Of a stretch of DNA of 64,000 bases, positions 16,744 through 24,623 are shown piece after piece. Made by a program: the position numbers and the translations under genes. The first letter of the stretch is position 1; every line of letters begins with the position of its first letter. The DNA lies in assembly GCF_003471165.1 (NCBI RefSeq), contig NZ_QRIL01000014.1, forward strand, positions 1-64,000, in the 5' to 3' direction. This stretch comes from Ruminococcus sp. AM22-13. Lineage in GTDB: Bacteria > Bacillota > Clostridia > Lachnospirales > Lachnospiraceae. The notes under the pieces were generated by a model. The model ran no database searches and was not told the origin of the DNA. It saw only the letters and a list, made by a program, of their open reading frames with translations.

Positions 16744-17862
16744 ATGCAACGTATTTTTCACACCCCGGAAGGTGTAAGAGACATCTACAACGGCGAATGC
16801 AGCCAAAAAAGAAAGGTACAGGAGAAAATCCATCGCGTCTTCCACCAGTACGGCTATGAAGACATAGAAACTCCGACATTTGAATACTTCGAAGTATTCA
16901 GCCGCGAAGTAGGAACCATCCCATCCAAAGAACTCTACAAATTCTTCGACCGCGAAGGCAACACTCTGGTACTCAGACCAGATTTCACCCCGTCCGTATC
17001 CAGAGCCTGCGCCACCTACTTCTCCCCGGACAAAGAACCAGTAAGCTTATGCTACACCGGCAACACATTCATCAACAACTCCAGCTATCGAGGCCATCTC
17101 AAAGAAACCACACAGATGGGCGTAGAACGAATCGGAGATGAATCCGCAGACGCAGATGCAGAACTTCTCGCCATGACAGTCGAATGTCTCCTGGCAGCAG
17201 GACTGACAGAATTCCAGGTCAGCGTCGGACAGGTAGATTACTTCAAATCCCTCTTAAAAGAAGCAGAACTCGGCCCCGAAGCAGAAGAACGCCTCCGCAC
17301 CCTGATCTCACAGAAAAACTCATTTGGAGTAGAAGAATTCGTAGCAGAGCAGAAAATTAAAGACAGTATGGTAAAAGCCTTCATCGAAATCCCACAGATG
17401 TTCGGTTCCGAAGAAGTCTTAAAGAAAGCCAGAAGCCTGACAAACAATGCATGCGCACTCGAAGCAGTTTCCAGACTCGAAGAAATCTATGAGATCATGA
17501 AGAACTACCGCTACGAGAAATACATCTCTTTTGACTTCGGAATGCTTAGCAAATATCAGTACTACACGGGAATCATTTTCCAGGCATACACCTATGGAAC
17601 CGGCGAGCCAATGATCAAGGGCGGTCGTTACAATGGCCTGATGAAACACTTCGGTAAACCGGCGGCATCTATCGGATTTGCGATTGAAGTAGACAACCTT
17701 CTTCTTGCACTTTCCAGCCAGAAACTGCTCTCTGAGAAAGAAGAGAAGCCGGAAGTGATCGAATATGAGCCACAGGATCGTGCACAGGCAATCAAAGAAG
17801 CACAGAAACTTCGCGCAGAAGGCAAATGTGTGGCATTACGTTTGAAAAAGGAGGTCAGATAA
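16744..17862 (+). CDS. hisZ: ATP phosphoribosyltransferase regulatory subunit HisZ
   Basis: The 372-residue protein is a histidyl-tRNA-synthetase paralogue that lacks tRNA charging and forms the regulatory half of the first enzyme of histidine synthesis with short HisG. It begins TPEGVRDIYNGEC and keeps class II motif 2 (VLRPDFTPSVSRACA), with SFDFGMLSKYQYYTG and IKGGRYNGLMKHFG near the C-terminal third. The anticodon-binding domain of true HisRS is absent apart from a short tail. The next gene is a short-form hisG, as expected. ACAGGAGG precedes the ATG. The first 750 bases favour C-ending codons, then usage returns to the window norm. Confidence 0.92.
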   Translation: MQRIFHTPEGVRDIYNGECSQKRKVQEKIHRVFHQYGYEDIETPTFEYFEVFSREVGTIPSKELYKFFDREGNTLVLRPDFTPSVSRACATYFSPDKEPVSLCYTGNTFINNSSYRGHLKETTQMGVERIGDESADADAELLAMTVECLLAAGLTEFQVSVGQVDYFKSLLKEAELGPEAEERLRTLISQKNSFGVEEFVAEQKIKDSMVKAFIEIPQMFGSEEVLKKARSLTNNACALEAVSRLEEIYEIMKNYRYEKYISFDFGMLSKYQYYTGIIFQAYTYGTGEPMIKGGRYNGLMKHFGKPAASIGFAIEVDNLLLALSSQKLLSEKEEKPEVIEYEPQDRAQAIKEAQKLRAEGKCVALRLKKEVR

Positions 17863-17865
17863 GCC

Positions 17866-18513
17866 ATGAGATACCTGACAGTTGCCCTTACCAAAGGCAG
17901 ACTTGCCAACAAAACAATGGAAATGTTTGAGAAAGCAGGAATCACCTGTGAAGAAATGAAAGATAAAGATTCCCGCAAACTGATCTTTACAAATGAAGAA
18001 TTAAAAATGAAATTCTTCCTTGCAAAAGGTCCGGATGTTCCTACCTATGTAGAATACGGTGCGGCAGATATCGGAATCGTCGGAAAAGATACGATCCTTG
18101 AAGAAGGCCGTAAGTTATATGAGGTTATGGACCTCGGATTTGGAAAATGTAAAATGTGTGTCTGCGGACCGGAGAGTGCCAGAGAGGTTCTGGAGAACAA
18201 CCAGCTCATCCGTGTGGCAACCAAATATCCGAATATTGCAAAGGACTACTTCTTTAACAGAAAACATCAGACCATAGATCTGATCAAATTAAATGGTTCT
18301 ATCGAGCTGGCACCGATCGTTGGTCTGTCAGAGGTTATCGTAGATATCGTAGAGACAGGAAGCACATTGAAAGAAAATGGTCTGAAAGTATTAGAAGAGG
18401 TTTGCCCGCTGTCTGCCAGAATGGTTGTCAACCAGGTAAGCATGAAGATGGAGAACGAAAGAATTCGAAAACTCATTGAAGATTTAAGAAGAGTTCTGCA
18501 GGAGGAAATGTAA
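17866..18513 (+). CDS. hisG: ATP phosphoribosyltransferase catalytic subunit, short form
   Basis: HisG joins ATP and PRPP to give phosphoribosyl-ATP, the first step of histidine synthesis. The 215-residue length is the short form that requires HisZ, which is encoded immediately upstream. Visible motifs: [32 protein letters not shown] and the PRPP-binding region [27 protein letters not shown] (split here as [11 protein letters not shown] and [12 protein letters not shown]). AAAGGAGG sits 11 bases before the ATG, inside the hisZ end. It is followed by hisD after two bases, so translation is tightly coupled. Confidence 0.95.
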   Translation: MRYLTVALTKGRLANKTMEMFEKAGITCEEMKDKDSRKLIFTNEELKMKFFLAKGPDVPTYVEYGAADIGIVGKDTILEEGRKLYEVMDLGFGKCKMCVCGPESAREVLENNQLIRVATKYPNIAKDYFFNRKHQTIDLIKLNGSIELAPIVGLSEVIVDIVETGSTLKENGLKVLEEVCPLSARMVVNQVSMKMENERIRKLIEDLRRVLQEEM

Positions 18514-18515
18514 AG

Positions 18516-19817
18516 ATGCGTACAGTAAAATTAACAAAAGAATCCACAAAAGATATTCTTGAGAATCTGCTGAAAAGAAGCCCGAACAACTATGGGAAAT
18601 TTGAATCCACAGTAGCTCAGATTCTTGATAAAGTAAAAAATGAAGGAGATGCAGCGCTCTTTGCCTACACAAAGGAATTTGACAAAGCAGATGTAACAAA
18701 AGAGACAATCCGTGTCACGGATGCAGAGATCGAAGAAGCATATGCGCAGATAGATCCTGCACTTCTTGGCGTTATCCGCAAAGCACTTGTCAACATCCGC
18801 AAATATCATGAAAAACAGATTCAGAACAGCTGGTTTACAAGTGAGACAAACGGAACTATGCTCGGCCAGAAAGTGACTCCGTTAAACAGAGTAGGTGTTT
18901 ATGTACCTGGCGGAAAAGCAGTTTACCCATCATCCGTACTTATGAATATCGTACCTGCAAAAGTAGCAGGAGTACCGCACATTGTTATGACAACACCTCC
19001 TGGAAAAGACGGTAAAGTATGTGCATCTACACTGGTAGCTGCCAAAGAAGCAGGGGCAGATGAAATCTACAAAGTAGGAGGCGCTCAGGCAATCGGCGCA
19101 CTGGCATTTGGAACAGAGAGCATCCCGAAAGTAGATAAGATCGTAGGCCCTGGAAATATTTTCGTAGCCCTTGCAAAGAAAGCAGTATACGGATATGTAA
19201 GCATTGACTCTATTGCAGGTCCAAGTGAGATTCTTGTTCTGGCAGATGAGACAGCAAATCCACACTTCGTAGCAGCAGACCTTCTTTCCCAGGCAGAACA
19301 TGATGAACTTGCCTGTGCGATCCTGATCACTACAAGCGAAGAATTTGCAGCCAAAGTAGATGAAGAAGTAAAGGGCTTCGTAGAAGTCCTTTCCAGAAAA
19401 GAGATTATCCAGAAGTCTCTTGATAACTTTGGCTATATCCTTATTGCGGAAGATATGGACGAGGCAATCGAAGCAGCCAATGAAATTGCTCCGGAACATA
19501 TGGAAATCGTGACAGCCAACCCGTTTGAAGATATGATGAAAGTAAAGAATGCAGGTGCGATCTTTATCGGAGAATACAGTTCAGAACCTCTGGGAGATTA
19601 CTTCGCAGGTCCGAACCATGTACTCCCAACAAACGGAACAGCCAAATTCTTCTCTGCACTTTCTGTAGATGATTTCATTAAGAAGTCAAGCATTGTATAT
19701 TATTCTAAAGCAGCGCTGCGTGACATTCACAAGGATATCATCCAGTTTGCAACCTCCGAACAGCTTACTGCACATGCAAACTCTATTGCAGTTCGTTTTG
19801 AGGATGAGGATAAATAA
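18516..19817 (+). CDS. hisD: Histidinol dehydrogenase
   Basis: HisD is a zinc enzyme that oxidises histidinol to histidine in two NAD-dependent steps, the last reactions of the pathway. The 433-residue length is normal. Motifs include RVGVYVPGGKAVYPSSVLMN, DKIVGPGNIFVALAK, IAGPSEILVLAD, DLLSQAEHDE (catalytic and zinc residues), ANEIAPEHMEI and YFAGPNHVLPT. The start follows hisG after two bases, with GGAGGAAATG overlapping the hisG stop as ribosome site. Identity is secure. Confidence 0.96.
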   Translation: MRTVKLTKESTKDILENLLKRSPNNYGKFESTVAQILDKVKNEGDAALFAYTKEFDKADVTKETIRVTDAEIEEAYAQIDPALLGVIRKALVNIRKYHEKQIQNSWFTSETNGTMLGQKVTPLNRVGVYVPGGKAVYPSSVLMNIVPAKVAGVPHIVMTTPPGKDGKVCASTLVAAKEAGADEIYKVGGAQAIGALAFGTESIPKVDKIVGPGNIFVALAKKAVYGYVSIDSIAGPSEILVLADETANPHFVAADLLSQAEHDELACAILITTSEEFAAKVDEEVKGFVEVLSRKEIIQKSLDNFGYILIAEDMDEAIEAANEIAPEHMEIVTANPFEDMMKVKNAGAIFIGEYSSEPLGDYFAGPNHVLPTNGTAKFFSALSVDDFIKKSSIVYYSKAALRDIHKDIIQFATSEQLTAHANSIAVRFEDEDK

Positions 19818-19906
19818 TAGCGTCAGATTTTTTTAAGAAATAATATAGAAGAGAAGCTATCCAATCCATTACATATTACAGAGAGAAAAACAGCGAGGAC
19901 GTAATT

Positions 19907-20497
19907 ATGGCAAGAGAAGCCTCAGTAGAGAGAAATACAAAAGAAACCGAGATTAAATTAAAGATTAATCTGGACGGAACCGGATATTCCGATATCGAAA
20001 CAGGAGTGGGATTTTTTGACCATATGCTGGATGGATTTACCCGTCATGGACTTTTTGACTTAAGTGTCAGAGTTCATGGTGACCTTCAGGTAGATGATCA
20101 TCATACGATCGAGGACACAGGAATTGTTCTCGGAACCGCATTAAAAGAAGCAATCGGCGACAAAAAAGGAATCAAGCGTTACGGCAGCTGTATCCTTCCG
20201 ATGGATGAATCCCTCGTGCTCTGTGCGATTGACCTGTCCGGAAGACCGTATTTTGCATGGGATGCAGAATTCACTACAGATAAGATTGGCGATATGTCTA
20301 CAGAAATGGTAAAAGAATTTTTCTACGCTATTTCTTATTCCTGTGGCATGAACCTCCATATCAAGGTTCTGACTGGTGGAAACAACCATCATATGGCAGA
20401 AGCCATGTTCAAGAGCTTTGCCAAAGCACTGGATGCAGCAACATCTTATGACCCGAGAATCACAGATGTATTGTCTACCAAAGGAAGCCTTGCGTAA
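19907..20497 (+). CDS. hisB: Imidazoleglycerol-phosphate dehydratase
   Basis: HisB (monofunctional form) dehydrates imidazole glycerol phosphate. The 196-residue protein shows the two manganese-binding repeats: GFFDHMLDGFTRHG and DDHHTIED in the first half, and GRPYFAWDAEF, SCGMNLHIKVLTGGNNHH and EAMFKSFAKALDAA in the second. No phosphatase domain is fused. It follows hisD after 89 bases, and the gap downstream to hisI is disrupted by an inserted repeat and a terminator. Confidence 0.95.
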   Translation: MAREASVERNTKETEIKLKINLDGTGYSDIETGVGFFDHMLDGFTRHGLFDLSVRVHGDLQVDDHHTIEDTGIVLGTALKEAIGDKKGIKRYGSCILPMDESLVLCAIDLSGRPYFAWDAEFTTDKIGDMSTEMVKEFFYAISYSCGMNLHIKVLTGGNNHHMAEAMFKSFAKALDAATSYDPRITDVLSTKGSLA

Positions 20498-20509
20498 TGT
20501 AGATAATTG

Positions 20510-20641
20510 GTAACTATTCAGCAGTCTACTATCCCGCGAGGTGTTTTGGCATGAACATGCCAAAATCCCGAGACATACAAGTCAAAATCCTATCGCCGAA
20601 GGCGATTTTTAATCGTAACTGTGAAGGTACTGAACAGTTAC
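20510..20641. mobile_element. MITE copy in the his operon, 132 bp, with 8-bp target duplication
   Basis: The element begins GTAACTATTCAG and ends CTGAACAGTTAC (inverted, one mismatch). It is flanked by GATAATTG on both sides (20502-20509 and 20642-20649). The core carries CCCGCGAGGTGTTTT, a GGCATGAACATGCC hairpin and AAAATCCCGAGACATAC, shared with the other copies. The ends are a GTAACT variant of the GTTACT ends seen elsewhere. It contains no gene. Confidence 0.85.
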
Positions 20642-20659
20642 GATAATTGCAGAATAATG

Positions 20660-20722
20660 AAAGATGTTCCCGGAATAGCAGGAAAATAGTATTTTCTGCG
20701 GGTTCTGTGGAACATCTTTTGA
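20660..20722 (+). terminator. Hairpin terminator between hisB and hisI
   Basis: AAAGATGTTCC pairs perfectly with GGAACATCTTT across a long loop containing a smaller stem, and four T follow. It implies that hisI is at least partly uncoupled from the upstream his genes. Confidence 0.65.
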
Positions 20723-20776
20723 GATAAAGATAAAATAAACCACTATATAAAAGTTAATCAGGAGAGAGTAATAAAG

Positions 20777-21136
20777 ATGGAAAATACAGCAAATTTAAAG
20801 AGCAGCATCGCCTGGTCGGATTTCAAATTAAACAGCGACGGAATGGTACCTGTAATTGCACAGGATTATCAGACAAATGAAGTTCTGATGCTTGCATACA
20901 TGAACGAAGAAGCATTTAACACCACACTCCAGACCGGCAAAATGACCTACTGGAGCAGAAGTCGCAATGAGCTTTGGACAAAAGGTCTCACTTCCGGACA
21001 TCTTCAGTTTGTAAAGTCTCTTACATTAGATTGCGATAACGACACCATCCTTGCAAAAGTAGAGCAGATCGGTGCAGCCTGCCATACAGGAAACAGAACC
21101 TGCTTCTTCAAAACACTGACAGAGGCAGTAAAGTAA
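20777..21136 (+). CDS. hisI: Phosphoribosyl-AMP cyclohydrolase
   Basis: HisI opens the adenine ring of phosphoribosyl-AMP in histidine synthesis. The 119-residue protein has only the cyclohydrolase domain; no HisE pyrophosphohydrolase is fused. Motifs: [47 protein letters not shown] and [12 protein letters not shown], which hold the zinc Cys and magnesium Asp residues. CAGGAGAG precedes the ATG. HisE, HisH, HisA and HisF are not in this window. Confidence 0.94.
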   Translation: MENTANLKSSIAWSDFKLNSDGMVPVIAQDYQTNEVLMLAYMNEEAFNTTLQTGKMTYWSRSRNELWTKGLTSGHLQFVKSLTLDCDNDTILAKVEQIGAACHTGNRTCFFKTLTEAVK

Positions 21137-21249
21137 GAGAATCAACGTTGTTTCTCACATAGTGTAAAAACATCAATAGGAAATATATATAAATTGTATT
21201 GACATTTTTTATTAAATGTGATAAAAAAAGAGTATCCGAATTGAATATG

Positions 21250-21425
21250 TGCAATGTTATAGCGCAAAGGTTACATCATATATGATGTGCAAAAGAGAAT
21301 CCGGTGAGAATCCGGAGCGATACCGTCACTGTGTATGGGAGCTGCCTTTCAGAGACCACTGGGCTGCCGGGAAGGGGAAAGCGGCGATGATCGAAGTCAG
21401 GAGAACTGCCTTGGCGTGGAATTTA
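21250..21425 (+). promoter_or_regulatory. Cobalamin (B12) riboswitch
   Basis: The core GAATCCGGTGAGAATCCGGAGC, followed by ACCGTCACTGTGTATGGGAGC, matches the conserved P3-P6 region (GGTG..AATCC, CACTGT). The B12 box GAAGTCAGGAGAACTGCC is at 21393-21410, close to the AGYCAGGAGACCTGCC consensus. A promoter-like TTGACA lies at 21199. Downstream come a TGAATCAG/CTGATTCA stem (21484-21535) and a terminator, so control is probably by transcription attenuation of the cbiK-importer locus. Boundaries are approximate. Confidence 0.9.
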
Positions 21426-21561
21426 AGGTCTGCGGTATACAGAACCTATATTCTCATAACTATACATAGCTCTTTTATATAAATGAATCAGGCAGTCTGA
21501 TTGAATTATGAATTGTGAGATATCTGGCTGATTCATTAAAAACCATGTATTTATGGGAAAG

Positions 21562-21592
21562 TGGCAGCCGCAGAATATGTGGCTGCTTTTTT
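21562..21592 (+). terminator. Riboswitch expression-platform terminator
   Basis: GCAGCC (21564-21569) pairs with GGCTGC (21581-21586), followed by six T. It lies 47 bases before the first gene, the place expected for cobalamin-dependent premature termination. Confidence 0.8.
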
Positions 21593-21638
21593 GCATACGT
21601 CTGTCCGGAAATACAAGAAATAAAAGAGGAAAAACAAA

Positions 21639-23036
21639 ATGAAAAGAAAATCCATGTTAGCTTTATTACTTGCAGTATCTATGACCTGCTCCATGACAGC
21701 AGCAACAGGTGCAGTAGCATTCGCATCTGACGACACAGCAACAGAAGAATCAGCAGATGATGCAACAGCAGATGACGCTGACGCAGCTGATACAGAGGAA
21801 GCTTCCGATGACACAACAGAAGCATCTGATGATGATCAGAAAGCAGCAGATGAAGTAGCTGCCCTGATCGATAAGATCTATGTTCAGGAAAGAACAGATA
21901 CAACTGATGAAGACTGCAAAGCAGCAAAAGAAGCATGGGACAAACTGACAGATGCTCAGAAAGAGCTGGTAGAAGGTGAAGAAGCAAGCCCTGAATACTT
22001 TGGCCGTGACACAGGTGACGCTTCCAAAGATGATCCGCGTAACCAGGATGAAATCGGTGAGAACGAACTCCTTGTAGTAAGCTTTGGTACATCTTTCAAC
22101 GACAGCCGTGCAGAGGATATCAAAGGAATCGAAGATGCTCTTGCAGAAGCATATCCGGACTGGTCAGTAAGACGTGCATTCACAGCACAGATTATTATCA
22201 ACCATGTAGAAGCAAGAGATAATGAAGTAATCGATAACATGCAGCAGGCACTTGACCGTGCAGTAGACAACGGTGTTAAGAATCTTGTTGTACAGCCTAC
22301 ACATCTGATGCATGGTGCTGAATATGATGAAATGGTAGAAGCTATCGACGGATATAAAGATAAATTCGAATCCGTAGCAATCGCAGAGCCAATGCTTGGT
22401 GAAGTTGGTGATGACGCTACAGTAATCAACGACGATAAGAAAGCAGTTGCACAGGCAATCACAGATGAAGCATGCAAAGAAGCTGGATTTGATGATATGC
22501 AGGCAGCAGCAGATGCCGGTACAGCATTCGTATTCATGGGACATGGAACATCCCATACAGCTAACGTAACATATGATCAGATGCAGACACAGATGGATGA
22601 CCTTGGATTCACAAACGCATTCATCGGTACTGTAGAAGGTGAGCCAGAAGATACAGCTTGCGAAGCAGTTATCGAGAAAGTAAAAGAAGCTGGATTTAAG
22701 AATGTAATTCTTCGTCCTCTGATGGTTGTTGCCGGTGACCACGCTAATAACGATATGGCTGGTGATGATGAAGATTCCTGGAAATCTCAGTTCGAAGCAT
22801 CTGGTGATTTCGACAGTGTAGACTGCCAGATCGCAGGTCTTGGAAGAATTGAAGCTGTAGAAGATCTCTATGTAGAGCATACAAAAGCAGCAATCGATTC
22901 TCTTGGAGCATCTGATGAAGCAGCAACAGACGATGCTGATGCAGAAGCAGCAGATGATACAAAAGATGAGGCAGCGGCTGACGATGCACAGACAGAAGAA
23001 ACAACAGATGATACTGCAGAGGCTGACGCTGAATAA
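21639..23036 (+). CDS. cbiK: Exported CbiK-like sirohydrochlorin cobaltochelatase with acidic low-complexity flanks
   Basis: The 465-residue protein starts with a signal peptide (about 1-29, LLLAVSMTCSMTAATGAVAFA). An Asp/Glu/Ala/Thr-rich segment follows to about 95, then a short helical stretch. The CbiK-type chelatase domain spans about 145-420: NELLVVSFGTSFNDSRAED, VVQPTHLMHGAEYDEM, FMGHGTSHTAN with a candidate metal-ligand or catalytic His, and LRPLMVVAGDHANNDMAGDD with a second. The last 45 residues are again acidic. CbiK inserts cobalt into sirohydrochlorin in the cytoplasm, so an exported form must do something else or act on external tetrapyrrole or metal. The riboswitch upstream ties it to corrinoid metabolism. 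Fold call is firm; role is open. Confidence 0.85.
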   Translation: MKRKSMLALLLAVSMTCSMTAATGAVAFASDDTATEESADDATADDADAADTEEASDDTTEASDDDQKAADEVAALIDKIYVQERTDTTDEDCKAAKEAWDKLTDAQKELVEGEEASPEYFGRDTGDASKDDPRNQDEIGENELLVVSFGTSFNDSRAEDIKGIEDALAEAYPDWSVRRAFTAQIIINHVEARDNEVIDNMQQALDRAVDNGVKNLVVQPTHLMHGAEYDEMVEAIDGYKDKFESVAIAEPMLGEVGDDATVINDDKKAVAQAITDEACKEAGFDDMQAAADAGTAFVFMGHGTSHTANVTYDQMQTQMDDLGFTNAFIGTVEGEPEDTACEAVIEKVKEAGFKNVILRPLMVVAGDHANNDMAGDDEDSWKSQFEASGDFDSVDCQIAGLGRIEAVEDLYVEHTKAAIDSLGASDEAATDDADAEAADDTKDEAAADDAQTEETTDDTAEADAE

Positions 23037-23083
23037 TAGAATAAAAAGTTATTTCTTTAAATAACATTGTCCAAACAAATAAA

Positions 23084-23116
23084 CTGCCCGGAGAACTTGC
23101 AGAAGTTCCCGGGCAG
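23084..23116 (+). terminator. Stable hairpin after cbiK
   Basis: CTGCCCGG-GAACTT pairs with AAGTTC-CCGGGCAG around GCAG. Only ATATATTATA follows, so termination may be partial and allow read-through to the importer genes. Confidence 0.6.
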
Positions 23117-23182
23117 ATATATTATATGATAAGAGAGAATGATATTTTTTACCATATAATATATCTGGTATGTATTTTTATG

Positions 23183-23327
23183 GTTACTGTTCACTGGTAA
23201 TATCCCGCGAGGTGTTTTTTGTGAGCGAAGGTCACAGAAAACCCGAGACATACCGCGCGAATTTATGCGATTAGCATAAATTCTGTGCATCGCGAAGCGT
23301 GTTGCTGGGAACGGAGTGAACAGTAAC
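23183..23327 (+). mobile_element. MITE copy, 145 bp, 13-bp perfect terminal inverted repeats
   Basis: Ends are GTTACTGTTCACT and AGTGAACAGTAAC, perfect inverses. Perfect 8-bp direct repeats TTTTTATG flank it (23175-23182, 23328-23335). Internal modules: CCCGCGAGGTGTTTT, a GTGAGCGAAGGTCAC hairpin, AAAACCCGAGACATAC, a TTTATGCGATTAGCATAAA hairpin and GCATCGCGAAGCGTG. The first 100 bases differ from the copy at 28348 by one base, so both are recent. Confidence 0.9.
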
Positions 23328-23346
23328 TTTTTATGTTTTGGATAAT

Positions 23347-23409
23347 ATGATATCAGGATCAAAAGGTCAGAAAGTCGCTCGTGTTTGCACGATAAGACTT
23401 TTGAACTTG
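23347..23409 (-). repeat. Second dispersed repeat family, copy 1
   Basis: On the minus strand it reads TTCAAAAGTCTTATCGTGCA, a short CGTGCAAACACG stem, then CGACTTTCTGACCTTTTGAT and CCTGATATCATA. It matches the copies at 37001 and 57373 over about 60 bases. It sits directly beside the MITE upstream of the two-domain protein gene. Confidence 0.75.
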
Positions 23410-23490
23410 GGACCTGCCAAACGTGAGAAAGTAGCGATTTACGTAGTAAATCTGCAGATTATGAATATATAAAACAAGGAGAGAAAAATC

Positions 23491-24588
23491 ATGAAAAAAC
23501 GTTCATTTACATTATTAATGTCAGCACTTACTATTTCCGCAACACTTCTTGGCACAAGCCCGATTCTGGCAGAGACAGACACCGACACAGCGACAGAAGA
23601 GAGCGCCGATAAGGAAGAAAGCACAGATAAAGCTGATTCGGAAGAATCTGATGCAAAGAATACAGATGCAAAAGCAGAAGACGGCAAGGATGCAGATGCA
23701 GTAAAAGGCGACACATTAGAAGATGGTACATACACAGCAGAATTTGACACAGACAACGGAATGTTCCATGTAAACGAAGCAAACGATGGAAAGGGAGTCC
23801 TTACCGTAAAAGATGGCAAAATGACAATCCACGTAAGCCTTGCATCTAAAAAAATCGTAAATCTTTTTGCGGGCAAAGCAGAAGATGCACAGAAAGATGG
23901 AGCAGAACTCCTCGAGCCGACAACCGATACTGTTACATACAGCGATGGAATGAGCGAAGAAGTATACGGATTTGATATTCCGGTACCGGCACTTGACGAG
24001 GAATTTGATGTAGCCTTAGTCGGAACAAAAGGAAAATGGTATGACCACAAAGTAAGTGTTAAAAATCCGGTAAAAGATGATTCTGCCTCCACAGATGCAG
24101 ATACAGAAGATAAAGATGCAGATTCCAAATCTGAAGATGCACAGACAGAAGATACAAAAACAGAGGATGCTAAAGCAGAGGATACAGATAAAGATACTAA
24201 GGATGAGGAAAGCAAAGGTAAAACATTGGCGGATCTGAACCTTGAGGATGGCGACTATACTATGGAAGTAACTCTCACAGGTGGTTCAGGCAGAGCAACT
24301 ATTGATTCTCCGGCAGCAATCAAGGTTGAAGGCGATAAAGCTACAGCAACAATCGTATGGAGCAGCCCGAATTATGACTATATGCTGGTAGACGGCGAGA
24401 AATACGAACCAGTCAACAAAGATGGAAATTCCACATTTGAGATCCCGGTCAGTGTATTTGATGCAGAGATGGATGTGACAGCTGATACCGTAGCAATGAG
24501 CGAGCCTCATGAAATCGACTATACCTTAAACTTCGATTCCACAACTGTCAAAGAAGCAAAGACAGCAGATGACAAAGAGGCTAAATAA
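23491..24588 (+). CDS. Exported acidic protein with two related beta-rich domains, uncharacterised
   Basis: The 365-residue protein has a signal peptide (about 1-28, ending PILAE) and Asp/Glu/Lys/Thr linkers. Domain 1 (about 75-195) and domain 2 (about 250-355) appear to be homologous: both open EDGxYT, have a V-x-D/GDK-x-T-hydrophobic strand, a Ser-rich strand (SLASKK; WSSPNYDY), a FDIPV/FEIPV strand and a final Tyr/Leu or Tyr/His strand. The pattern recalls NEAT-type haem or iron surface domains, but I cannot confirm that fold. There is no sortase motif or lipobox. It lies between the exported CbiK-like gene and the importer, so a surface role in corrinoid, cobalt or tetrapyrrole capture is inferred. 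Confidence 0.7.
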   Translation: MKKRSFTLLMSALTISATLLGTSPILAETDTDTATEESADKEESTDKADSEESDAKNTDAKAEDGKDADAVKGDTLEDGTYTAEFDTDNGMFHVNEANDGKGVLTVKDGKMTIHVSLASKKIVNLFAGKAEDAQKDGAELLEPTTDTVTYSDGMSEEVYGFDIPVPALDEEFDVALVGTKGKWYDHKVSVKNPVKDDSASTDADTEDKDADSKSEDAQTEDTKTEDAKAEDTDKDTKDEESKGKTLADLNLEDGDYTMEVTLTGGSGRATIDSPAAIKVEGDKATATIVWSSPNYDYMLVDGEKYEPVNKDGNSTFEIPVSVFDAEMDVTADTVAMSEPHEIDYTLNFDSTTVKEAKTADDKEAK

Positions 24589-24623
24589 TAAAAAGCAAAA
24601 CAGGAAAAGAAAAAGATAAGATT

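Noticed and set aside
21222..21230. Clear -10 element for the riboswitch transcript
   Set aside because: TTGACA at 21199 is good, but the sequence at the expected distance is only A-rich, so no full promoter is called.
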